NCBI GenBank assembly: GCA_021817985.1
Contig: JAKAFK010000002.1
Location: forward strand, 52,126-116,125
Direction: 5' to 3'
DNA length: 64,000 bases
DNA from: Pseudomonadota bacterium
GTDB taxonomy: Bacteria; Pseudomonadota; Gammaproteobacteria; Burkholderiales; JAKAFK01
In this document: positions 55,422 through 64,000 of the stretch, piece after piece
How the letters are laid out: each line of letters starts with the position of its first letter
Numbering within the stretch: position 1 is the first letter of the stretch
Translations under genes and position numbers: made by a program
The notes under the pieces: generated by a model
The model's input: the letters and a program-made list of their open reading frames with translations, nothing else
Told to the model about the DNA's origin: nothing
The model's database searches: none

Positions 55422-56343
55422 GGGCACTCGTCCCGGGAAGCTTGATGGCGGAGGCGGCGGGGAGAGCGCCGGAGCGCCCGCTGTGCGCCTCGATGGCACG
55501 CGCGGTCTTCTCGTTCAGGACAAGAATCGAAATGCGCCGGTTCATGGGATCATACGGGTTGGCCGGGTCATACGGCACCGCCGACCCGAGCCCCTCCACC
55601 CGCAAGATCTTCTTGGGATCCATGCCGCCCTTGTCCAGTTCGCGGCGGCAGGCGTTCGCGCGGTCGGCAGACAGTTCCCAGTTGCTATAGCCCACGACGC
55701 CGCCGGAGTATGGCGTTGCATCCGTATAGCCGGACAGGCTGATCTTGTTCGGCACCTGGTTCAATACCGGCCCGAATTCGTCCAGAATTTTTTGAGTATA
55801 GGGTTTGAGCGTCGCGCTGCCGAGGTCGAACATGGGGCGTTTCTTGGAATCGACGATCTGGATGCGCAACCCCTCCGGCGTGATATCCAGCAAGATCTGA
55901 TTCTTGAACTGTTTCAAGAAGCTATTGGCGTTGATCGCCTTCTCCATGGCGCTCTTGAGCGCCTTGAGGCGGGCCGCGTCAGCCCGCTCGATCTCCGCAC
56001 GCGCCTCCGCGAGCTGGAGCGTCCGATGCGCGGGCGGCACCTTGCCCTCCATGACCTGCCCGATGTGGCGCGTCAGGTCGGTTCCCCCGCCCTTGATGAC
56101 GCTCGAGCTGTCGCCGCTGCCGCTGCCCCCCTCCAGCGCGACCTTGAGCGGCGTCTTGAAGTACTCCGCAATGCCTTGCAACTCAGCCTTGGTCGTGGAC
56201 CCGAGCAGCCACATGAGGAGAAAAAAGGCCATCATGGCGGTCACGAAGTCGGCATAGGCGATCTTCCATGCGCCTCCATGATGGCCGCCCTCGACCTTCT
56301 TCGATCGGCGAACGATGATGGGCCGTTGTGAATCGTCACTCAT
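55411..56343 (-). CDS. motB: flagellar motor stator protein MotB (MotD-type)
   Basis: 310 residues. The membrane helix carries the proton-binding Asp (YADFVTAMMAFFLLMWLLG, Asp32). The C-terminal OmpA-like domain binds peptidoglycan (LSGYTDATPYSG, WELSADRANACRRELDKGG, NPYDPMNRRISILVL). With MotA it forms the proton-driven stator. It is 60 nt after motA. Confidence 0.93.
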   Translation of the reverse strand: MSDDSQRPIIVRRSKKVEGGHHGGAWKIAYADFVTAMMAFFLLMWLLGSTTKAELQGIAEYFKTPLKVALEGGSGSGDSSSVIKGGGTDLTRHIGQVMEGKVPPAHRTLQLAEARAEIERADAARLKALKSAMEKAINANSFLKQFKNQILLDITPEGLRIQIVDSKKRPMFDLGSATLKPYTQKILDEFGPVLNQVPNKISLSGYTDATPYSGGVVGYSNWELSADRANACRRELDKGGMDPKKILRVEGLGSAVPYDPANPYDPMNRRISILVLNEKTARAIEAHSGRSGALPAASAIKLPGTSAHGT

Positions 56344-56403
56344 GCTTCAATGCATTCCCCGGGGAACCGGCGGCCGCCTGGCCGCACCCTCTCTATCTGC
56401 GCG

Positions 56404-57264
56404 TCACTTCGACTTGCGGCTCTTGATTTCCTCCTCCAGCTCGCTGAAGGTGGGGCGTTCGGTGGAATATAGGACCTTGCGCCCGAACTCGATGGCCACC
56501 TGAGGGGCATACCCATTCAAGCTTGCGAGCAAGGTCACCTTGATGCATTCGAACACCTTGGAGGATTCGTGCAGCCGATGTTCGACGGCAGTCGACAGGG
56601 GCCCGACGATGCCATAGGAGAGCAGGATGCCCAGGAAAGTCCCTACAAGTGCCTTGGCGATGAGGTTGCCCAGCACCGCCGGCGGCTGATCCGCCGAGGC
56701 CATGGTGTGGACGACGCCCATCACCGCAGCAACGATCCCGAAGGCCGGCATCGCATCGCCCAGCTTGGCCAGAACATGGACGGGAACCTCGCCTTCCTTG
56801 TGGTGGGTCTCGATTTCGCTGTCCATGAGATTCTCGAGCTCGAACGCATTCAGGTTGCCGCCGACCATGAGGCGCAGATAGTCGGCCATGAACTCAACGG
56901 CGTGATGGTGCTTGAGGATGCTCGGATATTTGGAGAAGATGGGGCTTTCCTCGACATTGTCGATGTCGCGTTCGATCGCCATCAACCCTTCCTTGCGCAC
57001 CTTGGCCAGGATCTCGTAGAGGAGCGCGAGCAGGTCCATGTATAGCGCCTTGGTGTAGCCCGACCCCTTGAACACGCTAGGCAAGGTCTTGAGGACCGCC
57101 TTGATGGCCTTGGGGCTGTTGCCCACGAAGAAAGAACCGAGCGCGGCACCGCCGATCATGAGCAGCTCAATCGGCTGCATCAAGGCCCCGAGTTCCCCGC
57201 CTTCTAAGGCGAACCCTCCGAACACCGCCCCCAGTACGACCGCCCACCCAATCAGCACCAGCAT
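56404..57264 (-). CDS. motA: flagellar motor stator protein MotA (MotC-type)
   Basis: 286 residues, four membrane helices: MLVLIGWAVVLGAVFGGFALEGG; LMIGGAALGSFFVG; AMPAFGIVAAVMGVVHTMAS and LVGTFLGILLSYGIVGPL. A cytoplasmic loop with charged residues (about 75-150) contacts FliG. It is paired with motB and preceded by a sigma-28-type promoter. Confidence 0.93.
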   Translation of the reverse strand: MLVLIGWAVVLGAVFGGFALEGGELGALMQPIELLMIGGAALGSFFVGNSPKAIKAVLKTLPSVFKGSGYTKALYMDLLALLYEILAKVRKEGLMAIERDIDNVEESPIFSKYPSILKHHHAVEFMADYLRLMVGGNLNAFELENLMDSEIETHHKEGEVPVHVLAKLGDAMPAFGIVAAVMGVVHTMASADQPPAVLGNLIAKALVGTFLGILLSYGIVGPLSTAVEHRLHESSKVFECIKVTLLASLNGYAPQVAIEFGRKVLYSTERPTFSELEEEIKSRKSK

Positions 57265-57311
57265 CCGTCGACTTCCCTTCTCGTCCTTTTTTTCTCTCGC
57301 GCGTTTTCCGT

Positions 57312-57339
57312 CTATCGGCCGATGGCACGCGAAACTTGA
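57312..57339 (-). promoter_or_regulatory. sigma-28 (FliA) promoter of motA-motB
   Basis: Minus strand: TCAAGTTT (complement of 57,332-57,339), a 12-nt spacer, then GCCGATAG (complement of 57,312-57,319), close to TAAAGTTT-N11-GCCGATAA. It is 48 bp before motA. Confidence 0.7.
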
Positions 57340-57360
57340 ATATTCTCCCCTATCGGCCTT

Positions 57361-57807
57361 CTAGCCCAAGAGCGCAATCGCGATATTGACGAGTCCCAGC
57401 AGCAGGTTGATGCCGATCAGCACGCGCAGCTGCGCCAGCTGGCGCGCCCCCGCGGGCCAGTCCTGGGCAAGGACCGCCCGCCGCAACCGACGATAGGGGG
57501 CAAAGAAAACATGTCCGAAGATGAGCATCATCAGGACCCCCACGCCCAGCATCGCGTGAATGTATACGGGCGCATGCGCGAAACCCCGGTACTGCGCCAT
57601 GATGAGGTAGAGCCCGCTCCCGAGGATGGCCGCGACCGATAGCCACACCGACGGAAAGAAACGCCGGAAGGTGCCCGCCCATAACGTCAGCCGCTGAGGG
57701 GGATCGAGCACGTCGCGGGCGGTCGGGCGCAAGGCAGTGTAGGCGAAGAACATGCCGCCCACCCAGATCACCACGCCCCACACGTGAAGCAATAACGCGA
57801 ATCTCAT
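57361..57807 (-). CDS. CopD-like integral membrane protein
   Basis: 148 residues, four membrane helices (MRFALLLHVWGVVIWVGGMFFAY; PSVWLSVAAILGSGLYLIM; IHAMLGVGVLMMLIFGHVFFAP; LRVLIGINLLLGLVNIAIALLG), each first helix with conserved His as in CopD/DUF-type heme or copper proteins. Role not clear. It lies between rnhB and motA. Confidence 0.75.
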   Translation of the reverse strand: MRFALLLHVWGVVIWVGGMFFAYTALRPTARDVLDPPQRLTLWAGTFRRFFPSVWLSVAAILGSGLYLIMAQYRGFAHAPVYIHAMLGVGVLMMLIFGHVFFAPYRRLRRAVLAQDWPAGARQLAQLRVLIGINLLLGLVNIAIALLG

Positions 57808-57841
57808 TTTATCTCCTTGTTTTTATTTCGCTTCGAGAAGT

Positions 57842-58444
57842 CTACCGCGACGAGCGGGGCGGCGTCCAGTCCACTTGCCCCACCTCAGCGAGGAACGCCC
57901 TGACCGGCCGAAAGGACCGACGATGCGCAGGCGTGGCGCCCCAACGGCGCAATGCCTCCAAGTGAGCCGCCGTCCCGTACCCCTTGTGCCGGTCGAATCC
58001 GTACTGCGGGAACGCCTCATGGAGACGCAGCATATGGGCGTCCCGGGCCACCTTGGCGAGAATCGAAGCGGCGGAGATTTCGGCCACGCTTTGATCGCCC
58101 CGCACGATGGCGCGCACGGGGCAAGGTACACGCGGACAATGGAGCCCATCCACAAGAACCTCGCCCGGCCGCAACGCGAGGCCCGCGACGGCCCGTCGCA
58201 TGGCCTCCAGGGTCGCATTCAGGATATTGAGCCGGTCGATTTCATCGACGTCGGCCACCCCGAGCGACCAAGCCGCCGCGCGCGCCTTGATCGCGTCCGC
58301 GAGCACGGTCCTGCGGCGAGGCGACAGCTGCTTGGAATCGGCCAACCCCTCGATCGGGCGCGCCTCATCGAGCACCACCGCGGCGGCATAGACCGGCCCC
58401 GCCCAGGGGCCGCGGCCCGCTTCGTCGACCCCGCAGACGTACAT
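57842..58444 (-). CDS. rnhB: ribonuclease HII
   Basis: 200 residues. The [22 protein letters not shown] motif (DEAGRG, catalytic Asp-Glu), LVDGLHCP and [13 protein letters not shown] follow. It removes RNA from RNA-DNA hybrids and single ribonucleotides. It is 4 nt after lpxB, the usual cluster. Confidence 0.96.
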   Translation of the reverse strand: MYVCGVDEAGRGPWAGPVYAAAVVLDEARPIEGLADSKQLSPRRRTVLADAIKARAAAWSLGVADVDEIDRLNILNATLEAMRRAVAGLALRPGEVLVDGLHCPRVPCPVRAIVRGDQSVAEISAASILAKVARDAHMLRLHEAFPQYGFDRHKGYGTAAHLEALRRWGATPAHRRSFRPVRAFLAEVGQVDWTPPRSSR

Positions 58445-58448
58445 GGGG

Positions 58449-59657
58449 TCAGTGCCTGCGCGGCCGGCCCAGGAAGGGCAAAATCGCGTCAGTCAGACGC
58501 GCCGGCGCATCCTGCCGCAGGCTCCGGTGGAGTTCCTCGAACTGGCGCACCTGCGCCCGGCGGATCGGTTCGCTGTCCATGACGTTGAGCAACGCCTGCG
58601 CCAGGTTGTCGGCAGTGGCGTCTTCCTGCAGAAACTCGGGCACGACGAAGCGTCCGGCGAGAATGTTCGGCAGGCCCAGGTAAGGAAGATAGGCCTTGCG
58701 CTTCGCCAGCTTCCAGGTCAGGCGGCTGACCCGGTAGGCGACCACCATGGGACGCTTCAGCAACGCCGCTTCCAAGGTCGCGGTGCCCGATGCAACCAAT
58801 ACCGCGTCGGCCGCCGTCATCGCGCTGTGGGCGTGGCCGAACAGCACGGTGAGCGGCAGATCCTGCGATCCCAGACGATACAGCGTATCGAGGAAGAAAT
58901 TCCTTGTGCCGTGGCTCACCAGCGGCACCAGGAAGCGAATGTCCGGCCGCAAGGCGTGGATGGCCGCAGCGGTTCGAATGAACAATTCGCCCAGATAGTC
59001 GAGCTCGCTTTGCCGGCTGCCGGGCAACAAGGCAATGACCGGAGCCGCCGGTTCGATCTTCAACTGCGAGCGCGCCAGGGCGCGATCCGGAACGAGTGGC
59101 AGCAAGTTCCCCAAAGGATGCCCGACGTACGTCGCGCCGATCCCCGCCTTATCGTAAATCGCCTGCTCGAAGGGAAACAGAAGCAGCATGTGGTCGACGG
59201 AGCGCGCGATTTTCTTGATGCGCTCGCCGCGCCAGGCCCAGATCGAAGGGCTCACGTAATGGACCGTCGGAATGCCGCGCCGCTTCAGGCGCCGTTCCAG
59301 ACCATGATTGAAGTCGGGCGCATCGATGCCGATGAAAAGATCGGGAGGAGACTTGAGGAACTCGCGAACCAGCGCCTGCCGTATCTTGAGGATCGGACGG
59401 AAGTGGCGCAGCACTTCCACATACCCCCTGACCGCGAGCCGCTCCATCGGAAAGAGGCTCACCGCGCCGGCGGCCTGCATCTTGGCCCCCACGATACCCC
59501 GGAAGCGCGCATTCGGCCACCGCGCCTTGAGTGCATGGATGAGATGGGATCCCAGCAGATCCCCGGAAGCCTCACCGGCCACGATGCCGATCTCCAGCAC
59601 CTCGTGGCCGGTTCCCTCCCCCTTCAATACGTTCGTCGGTTCATTGAGCGCACCCAT
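58449..59657 (-). CDS. lpxB: lipid-A-disaccharide synthase
   Basis: 402 residues: [68 protein letters not shown] and [26 protein letters not shown] are the LpxB signatures. It joins lipid X and UDP-diacylglucosamine. Some sequence before residue 20 may be non-native; the first ATG is 59,657. Confidence 0.95.
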   Translation of the reverse strand: MGALNEPTNVLKGEGTGHEVLEIGIVAGEASGDLLGSHLIHALKARWPNARFRGIVGAKMQAAGAVSLFPMERLAVRGYVEVLRHFRPILKIRQALVREFLKSPPDLFIGIDAPDFNHGLERRLKRRGIPTVHYVSPSIWAWRGERIKKIARSVDHMLLLFPFEQAIYDKAGIGATYVGHPLGNLLPLVPDRALARSQLKIEPAAPVIALLPGSRQSELDYLGELFIRTAAAIHALRPDIRFLVPLVSHGTRNFFLDTLYRLGSQDLPLTVLFGHAHSAMTAADAVLVASGTATLEAALLKRPMVVAYRVSRLTWKLAKRKAYLPYLGLPNILAGRFVVPEFLQEDATADNLAQALLNVMDSEPIRRAQVRQFEELHRSLRQDAPARLTDAILPFLGRPRRH

Positions 59658-59676
59658 GGTGCCGCGGGTCCCCTTT

Positions 59677-60447
59677 TCAACGAATGATCCCCCGCTCCGA
59701 CTGCTCGAGGAAAACCGTCAAGCGCGCCAGATCCGGGCTCACCGCCTGCTGTTCGCTTAAGGCCGCCTTCGCTTCCGCCAGCGTGAGGCCCGAGCGGTAG
59801 AGCGTCTTGAACGCCCGCTTGATGCTCATGATGGCGTCCGGCGTAAATGCATGTCTTTTCAGGCCCTCGGCGTTGATGCCATGCGGCTTGGCCGGGTTGC
59901 CCGCCGCCATGATATAGGGCGGAACGTCCTTGAACAGCACGGAGGCGATCGCGGTGATGACGTAAGCACCGATCCGACAGAACTGGTGCACCAGCGTGAA
60001 GCCCCCAAGCACGGCATAGTCGCCGACATGCACATGGCCGGCCAACGAAGCATTGTTGGCGAATATCGCATGGTCGCCAATTTGACAATCATGGGCGATA
60101 TGGACGTAAGCCATGATCCAATTGTCATTGCCGATACGCGTGACGCCGGCATCTTGCACCGTTCCGCAGTTGAAGGTGCAAAACTCGCGGATCACGTTGC
60201 GATCCCCGATTTCAAGGCGCGTATCCTCGCCTGCGTATTTCTTGTCCTGGGGCGCCTCGCCCAAGGAGACGAAGTGAAAGATTTTATTGTCTTCGCCGAT
60301 GCGGGTGTGCCCCGTGATGACGGCATGCGCCCCGATCGAGGTGCGGCGACCGATCTCGACGTCGGGGCCGATCACGGCGTAGGGTCCCACGGTAACGCCT
60401 TCGCCGAGCTTCGCGGTCGGCGCGATGAGGGCGGTCGGATGAATCAT
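59677..60447 (-). CDS. lpxA: UDP-N-acetylglucosamine acyltransferase
   Basis: 256 residues. Left-handed beta-helix hexapeptide repeats throughout residues 1-190, the catalytic His in the [18 protein letters not shown] / [10 protein letters not shown] region and the helical C-terminus. It adds the first acyl chain in lipid A synthesis. The ATG at 60,447 abuts the fabZ stop. Confidence 0.95.
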   Translation of the reverse strand: MIHPTALIAPTAKLGEGVTVGPYAVIGPDVEIGRRTSIGAHAVITGHTRIGEDNKIFHFVSLGEAPQDKKYAGEDTRLEIGDRNVIREFCTFNCGTVQDAGVTRIGNDNWIMAYVHIAHDCQIGDHAIFANNASLAGHVHVGDYAVLGGFTLVHQFCRIGAYVITAIASVLFKDVPPYIMAAGNPAKPHGINAEGLKRHAFTPDAIMSIKRAFKTLYRSGLTLAEAKAALSEQQAVSPDLARLTVFLEQSERGIIR

Positions 60448-60891
60448 CTAGATCGCCCGCAACGCACACAGCATCTCGGCTTCCGCAACGGTCTCCTCAG
60501 AAACCCTTGCCTGCCCGGAATACTTCCAGATGCCTTTCATCGTGCGCACGATCTCGACATGCAAAACCAATTGATCTCCCGCAAACACGGGCTTCTTGAA
60601 GCGGGCATTGTCAATGCCGGCAAAGTAGTAGACCGACTTGTCGTCGGGCCGGCTGTTCGTGGTCTTGAACGACAGGATGGCCGCCGCCTGTGCAAGCGCC
60701 TCGATGATCAGGACGCCCGGCATGACCGGAAAATGCGGAAAATGTCCGGCGAAGAACGGCTCGTTGATCGAGACATTCTTGACGGCGACGATATTCTTGC
60801 CGGGTTCGCACGACAGCACACGATCAACGAGCAGGAACGGATAGCGGTGAGGCAGGTAATTCAGGATCTCATGGATATTCAGGCTGGTCAC
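60448..60891 (-). CDS. fabZ: 3-hydroxyacyl-[acyl-carrier-protein] dehydratase
   Basis: 147 residues from GTG 60,891 ([26 protein letters not shown]), with [21 protein letters not shown] holding the catalytic His and Glu. AAGGAATC precedes the GTG, which overlaps the lpxD stop (GTGA). It dehydrates beta-hydroxyacyl-ACP. The longer frame upstream lies in lpxD. Confidence 0.94.
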   Translation of the reverse strand: MTSLNIHEILNYLPHRYPFLLVDRVLSCEPGKNIVAVKNVSINEPFFAGHFPHFPVMPGVLIIEALAQAAAILSFKTTNSRPDDKSVYYFAGIDNARFKKPVFAGDQLVLHVEIVRTMKGIWKYSGQARVSEETVAEAEMLCALRAI

Positions 60892-61940
60892 GGCTGATTC
60901 CTTTCGAGTTCGTTGATTCTTTTTTCCAGTTGCTCGATGCGGTGGGCCCACTGATCCAGGTGGCGCAGTTGGACCGCCTGCTTGAGCCAGGCGCGGTGTT
61001 CGGCAAACGGCATTGCAGAGGTGTAAGTGCCCGGCTGGTCGATGGATTTCGTGATCAAGGTGGCCACGGAAATATTCACGTGATCGGCAATATCGAGGTG
61101 CCCGATGATCATCGCCGCCCCCCCGATGGTGCAGTGCTTTCCAATCCGCGTGCTGCCCGCGATCCCGACGCAGCCTGCCACCGCCGTGTGGGCACCGATG
61201 CGCACATTGTGCGCAACCTGGATCTGGTTATCGAGCTTGACGCCTTCCTCAATCACCGTGTCGTCCATCGCGCCACGGTCAATCGTCGTGTTGGCGCCGA
61301 CTTCAACGTCATTGCCCAGAATAGCCCGTCCGATCTGCGGGATCTTGAGCCAGCGTCCCCCATCATTCGCAAGCCCAAAGCCATCGGCGCCGACGACGGC
61401 CCCGGAGTGGAGGATAACGCGATCCCCCAGCACGCAGTCGTGATAGACCACGACACCTGGGTACAGGCGCGCATCCGCGCCGATGCGCACCCCGTCGCCG
61501 ATCGCGCAGCCCTCGTCGATACGCGTGCGCGGGCCAATCGTCACATTGCGCCCAATGCAGCTCAGCGCGCCGATCGAAGCCGACTCGGCGATTCGGGCGG
61601 ACGGATCCACCACAGCACTCGCATGGACGCCCGGCATCGCCGGCAAAACCGGGTTGAGAAGCGTCGAGACGCGGGCGAAATAGAGGTAGGCATGATCGCA
61701 GACGATGCGCGGCAGTTCGGTATCCGCTCGCGCGGATGCTTCGAGAATCACCGCGCTGGCCCGCGTCGCCTTCAGCTGGCTGCGGTACTTCGGATTCGCG
61801 AGGAACGCGATGTCGCCGCGGGTCGCCCTTTCAAGCGTGGCCACCTGGCGGATCTCGAGCGTCGGGTCCCCCACGAGTTCGCCGCCGAAGCGCGCCACGA
61901 GATCGCCAAGCGTGTAGGTCGTGCCCGCAGGTTCGGTCAT
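60888..61940 (-). CDS. lpxD: UDP-3-O-(3-hydroxymyristoyl)glucosamine N-acyltransferase
   Basis: 350 residues: N-terminal uridine-binding domain ([45 protein letters not shown]), hexapeptide-repeat helix (about 105-310; [24 protein letters not shown]) and C-terminal helix ([23 protein letters not shown]). Third lipid A step. Confidence 0.95.
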   Translation of the reverse strand: MTEPAGTTYTLGDLVARFGGELVGDPTLEIRQVATLERATRGDIAFLANPKYRSQLKATRASAVILEASARADTELPRIVCDHAYLYFARVSTLLNPVLPAMPGVHASAVVDPSARIAESASIGALSCIGRNVTIGPRTRIDEGCAIGDGVRIGADARLYPGVVVYHDCVLGDRVILHSGAVVGADGFGLANDGGRWLKIPQIGRAILGNDVEVGANTTIDRGAMDDTVIEEGVKLDNQIQVAHNVRIGAHTAVAGCVGIAGSTRIGKHCTIGGAAMIIGHLDIADHVNISVATLITKSIDQPGTYTSAMPFAEHRAWLKQAVQLRHLDQWAHRIEQLEKRINELERNQP

Positions 61941-62016
61941 CGCCGCAGGCCCGCTAGGCGCGGCCGTTGTCCGGCGGCCCGTGCCGATGCCTCATGAAGG
62001 GCGGTGAGACGCCCTG

Positions 62017-62523
62017 TCATTTGCTGGCCAAGGCCCGAATGACCTTGTCGGTGATGTCGGCGCGCGGACTCGCGTACAAGACGCTGCCCTTGTCCACAAT
62101 CAAGTCGTAGTGTCCGCTCTGCCCCACCTGGACGATCGCTTTCTGGACCGTGCCGCTCACCGAGGCGAAGGCCTGATTGCGCGCGAGCGTCAGATCCTCG
62201 GAAAAATCCCGCTGGGCATGCTGCAATTGCAGGCTCAGATCAGCCAGATCCCGCTCGTTCTTGCGGCGATCGGCTTCATTCATCGATGCGCCTTGCTTTT
62301 CCAGAGTGGCCTGCAGGTCACGCACCTGGGTGGTGAGCTTCTGGATCTGCATCTGCCGCGGCTCGAACTCCTTCTTGAGCTTCTGCACGGCGCGCACCGC
62401 CGGCGCCGATTCGTTGAGGATCCGCTGTGTGTTGACGACGGCGATTCTGAACTCGGCACCATGGGCAAGGGGCGTGCACGAAAGCGCGATGGCTGCGCTC
62501 ATGGCCAAAAATAGATTCCTCAC
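62017..62523 (-). CDS. skp: OmpH/Skp-family periplasmic chaperone
   Basis: 168 residues from GTG 62,523, with a signal peptide (VRNLFLAMSAAIALSCTPLAHGA). Two long coiled-coil arms (QKLKKEFEPRQMQIQKLTTQVRDLQATLEKQGASM... LQHAQRDFSEDLTLARNQ). It carries outer-membrane proteins to BamA. GGGAGAGGGAA upstream supports the GTG; ATG 62,541 is an alternative. It lies just after bamA. Confidence 0.9.
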   Translation of the reverse strand: MRNLFLAMSAAIALSCTPLAHGAEFRIAVVNTQRILNESAPAVRAVQKLKKEFEPRQMQIQKLTTQVRDLQATLEKQGASMNEADRRKNERDLADLSLQLQHAQRDFSEDLTLARNQAFASVSGTVQKAIVQVGQSGHYDLIVDKGSVLYASPRADITDKVIRALASK

Positions 62524-62544
62524 GCTTCCCTCTCCCGCCATGGG

Positions 62545-64000
62545 TTAAAAGACACTGCCGAGCAAGAACTGGAACGTCTGCGTCTGGTCCCCGGGCTTGG
62601 GGTTGAGCGGCTTGCCGACGCTGAATTTCAAGGGACCGATCGGGGACAGCCAAGTCAGTGCCACGCCGCTGGAGTAGCGCAAATCGCTCGCGCTGAACTT
62701 GCTGTACCGCCCCAAATAATCACCCGGTCCCCAGCTCCCGCCTCCATCGAGGAAGACGCTCATGCGCACCGACTTCGACTCCGCGAGGCCGGGTATCGGG
62801 AAAAAGAGTTCGGCGTTTCCGATGACGCTCTCGTTGCCGCCGATTGCGTTTCCGTTCGCGTCTTTCGGCCCGAGCGTCCCATACTGATACCCACGCACCG
62901 TCGTGTTGCCGCCGACATAGAAATTCTTGAAGAACGGCAGGGGCTTGCCATTAAAGCCGTTGCCATAGCCGACCTGGCCGTTCAGCATCAAGGTGAAGTC
63001 CGAGGTGATCGGATGGAACCACTGGTCCTGGTAATTGATCTTGTAGTATTTAAGCGTTCCCCCGGGCAAGCCGGTTTCGACATACACGCTCTGCAGGTTG
63101 CCCTTCGTTGGGAAGATGGCGCTGTTGCGCGTATCCCGCTGCCACCCCACGCTGCCACGCAACGTGGTGTTGGAGTTCCCGAACTGATTCACGAAATCGA
63201 TATACTCCGGCGGGCTGTCCGAAAAGATCCCCAAGCTGTTCCATTCGTAGCCGAGGCCCCAGTTGATGGTATCGATCTCATTCAGCGGCACCCCGAGGCG
63301 CACGTCGGCACCGAGGGTCTTGCTGGTGTAGTCCGCGATGGTGCCGATATAACTCGCATCCACGTTGCGCTTGTAGATATCGTAACCGAGGCTCACGCCG
63401 TCCGGCGTATAGTACGGATTGGTATAGGAGAGCGAGTAGACGGAGTTTACCTGCCCCGTGCTGACCTGCAGATCGACGGCATTGCCGCTGCCGAAGACGT
63501 TTTGCTTGGAAATCGATCCGCTCAAGATCACCCCGTTGGTACTGGAATATCCGGCACCCAGCATGATGCTCCCGGTGGGTCTTTCCTTCACGTTGACGTC
63601 GAGGTCCACCTGATCGGGTTTGCCCGGCACCGCCGGCGTTTCCACGTTCACGTCGGAGAAGTACCCTAGGCGGTTGAGCCGCTGGCGCGAAAGATTGATC
63701 TTCTTCGCCGAATACAGCCCGCCCTCCATCTGGCGCATTTCCCGCCGGATCACCTCGTCCCGCGTCACCTCGTTGCCGGTGATGTTGATGCGCCGGACAT
63801 AGATCCTGCGTCCCGGGTCCACCATGAAGGTAAAAGAGACTTCATGCTTGACCGTATCCAGCTTGGGCACCGCGTTCACGTTCGCGAACGCATAGCCCTT
63901 GTCCGCAAGCGCATCGCCGATGGCTTTGGTCGACTGCGTCAGCAGCTTCTGCGAGAAGACCTGCCCCGGCTTGATCTTGATCAGCTTCTCGATCGCCGGC
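62545..64000 (-). CDS. bamA: outer membrane protein assembly factor BamA (5' end outside window)
   Basis: The frame runs to the right edge, so the N-terminus with the first POTRA domains is missing. Visible: the end of POTRA 4 (AIEKLIKIKPGQVF...KGYAFANVNA), POTRA 5 (GRRIYVRRINITGNEVTRDEVIRREMRQMEGG) and the C-terminal 16-strand barrel ending FQFLLGSVF with the terminal aromatic residue. It inserts beta-barrel proteins in the outer membrane. First of bamA-skp-lpxD-fabZ-lpxA-lpxB. Confidence 0.95.
   Translation of the reverse strand, partial: PAIEKLIKIKPGQVFSQKLLTQSTKAIGDALADKGYAFANVNAVPKLDTVKHEVSFTFMVDPGRRIYVRRINITGNEVTRDEVIRREMRQMEGGLYSAKKINLSRQRLNRLGYFSDVNVETPAVPGKPDQVDLDVNVKERPTGSIMLGAGYSSTNGVILSGSISKQNVFGSGNAVDLQVSTGQVNSVYSLSYTNPYYTPDGVSLGYDIYKRNVDASYIGTIADYTSKTLGADVRLGVPLNEIDTINWGLGYEWNSLGIFSDSPPEYIDFVNQFGNSNTTLRGSVGWQRDTRNSAIFPTKGNLQSVYVETGLPGGTLKYYKINYQDQWFHPITSDFTLMLNGQVGYGNGFNGKPLPFFKNFYVGGNTTVRGYQYGTLGPKDANGNAIGGNESVIGNAELFFPIPGLAESKSVRMSVFLDGGGSWGPGDYLGRYSKFSASDLRYSSGVALTWLSPIGPLKFSVGKPLNPKPGDQTQTFQFLLGSVF

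Noticed and set aside
58443..59687. 414-codon plus-strand frame opposite lpxB
   Set aside because: Antisense to an intact lpxB; typical GC-rich shadow.

Overview
The window joins two kinds of DNA. Positions 1 to about 27,980 are the right-hand part of an integrative and conjugative element (ICE). Positions 27,981-64,000 are conserved chromosome. The chromosomal gene orders (rpoE-rseA-rseB-rseC-lepA-lepB-rnc-era-recO-pdxJ-acpS-nagZ; pyrG-kdsA-eno-ftsB; bamA-skp-lpxD-fabZ-lpxA-lpxB-rnhB; uvrC-pgsA-tRNA-Gly-tRNA-Cys) are those of a GC-rich, flagellated, Gram-negative betaproteobacterium. I cannot name the genus from sequence alone.

ICE layout, left to right: an IncP-like (Trb) type IV secretion block (trbJ, trbL, trbF, trbG, trbI; 945-6742); two small unknown genes; a three-gene block with an ArdC-like antirestriction protein (7698-10758); a hipBA toxin-antitoxin pair (10906-12755); a possible double ribbon-helix-helix protein followed by parA and parB (12861-15545); a truncated protein kinase remnant, a BrnTA-like toxin-antitoxin pair and an AAA ATPase (15611-18085); an IS3-family element that has deleted its surroundings, leaving the 3' part of ssb and the 5' part of another gene (18191-20001); two divergent regulators (20228-21660), one of them a fusion of HTH, nuclease-like and S24-protease-like parts; a cytosine methyltransferase with seven internal repeats (21944-24007); an HD hydrolase, small membrane proteins and a bactofilin; and a DUF4224 protein plus tyrosine integrase (26559-27914) abutting the 3' end of tRNA-Cys. 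The integrase position marks this tRNA as the integration target. The other ICE end, the relaxase and the rest of the trb genes must lie left of the window.

The most unusual feature is a domain of about 65 residues at the C-termini of four successive but otherwise different ICE proteins (7698, 8567, 10054 and 11181), including the HipA toxin. Its shared core reads roughly QVTGxL...LHMTRAGxDxxVxVP...G...GVxIE. Several ICE genes also share an extended -10 promoter motif (TGTGCTATA), and a 17-nt palindrome occurs three times.

Chromosomal part: tRNA-Cys, tRNA-Gly, pgsA and uvrC; then nagZ back to lepA, a largely minus-strand run for peptidoglycan recycling, pyridoxal phosphate synthesis, DNA repair and RNA processing; the sigma-E operon with a recognisable autoregulatory promoter; nadB divergent from it; ygfZ; ftsB-eno-kdsA-pyrG; an RNA methyltransferase and a pentapeptide-repeat membrane protein; a SenB-family glycosyltransferase; an HDOD protein; motA-motB with a sigma-28 promoter; and the lipid A / outer-membrane assembly cluster rnhB-lpxB-lpxA-fabZ-lpxD-skp-bamA, with bamA running off the right edge.
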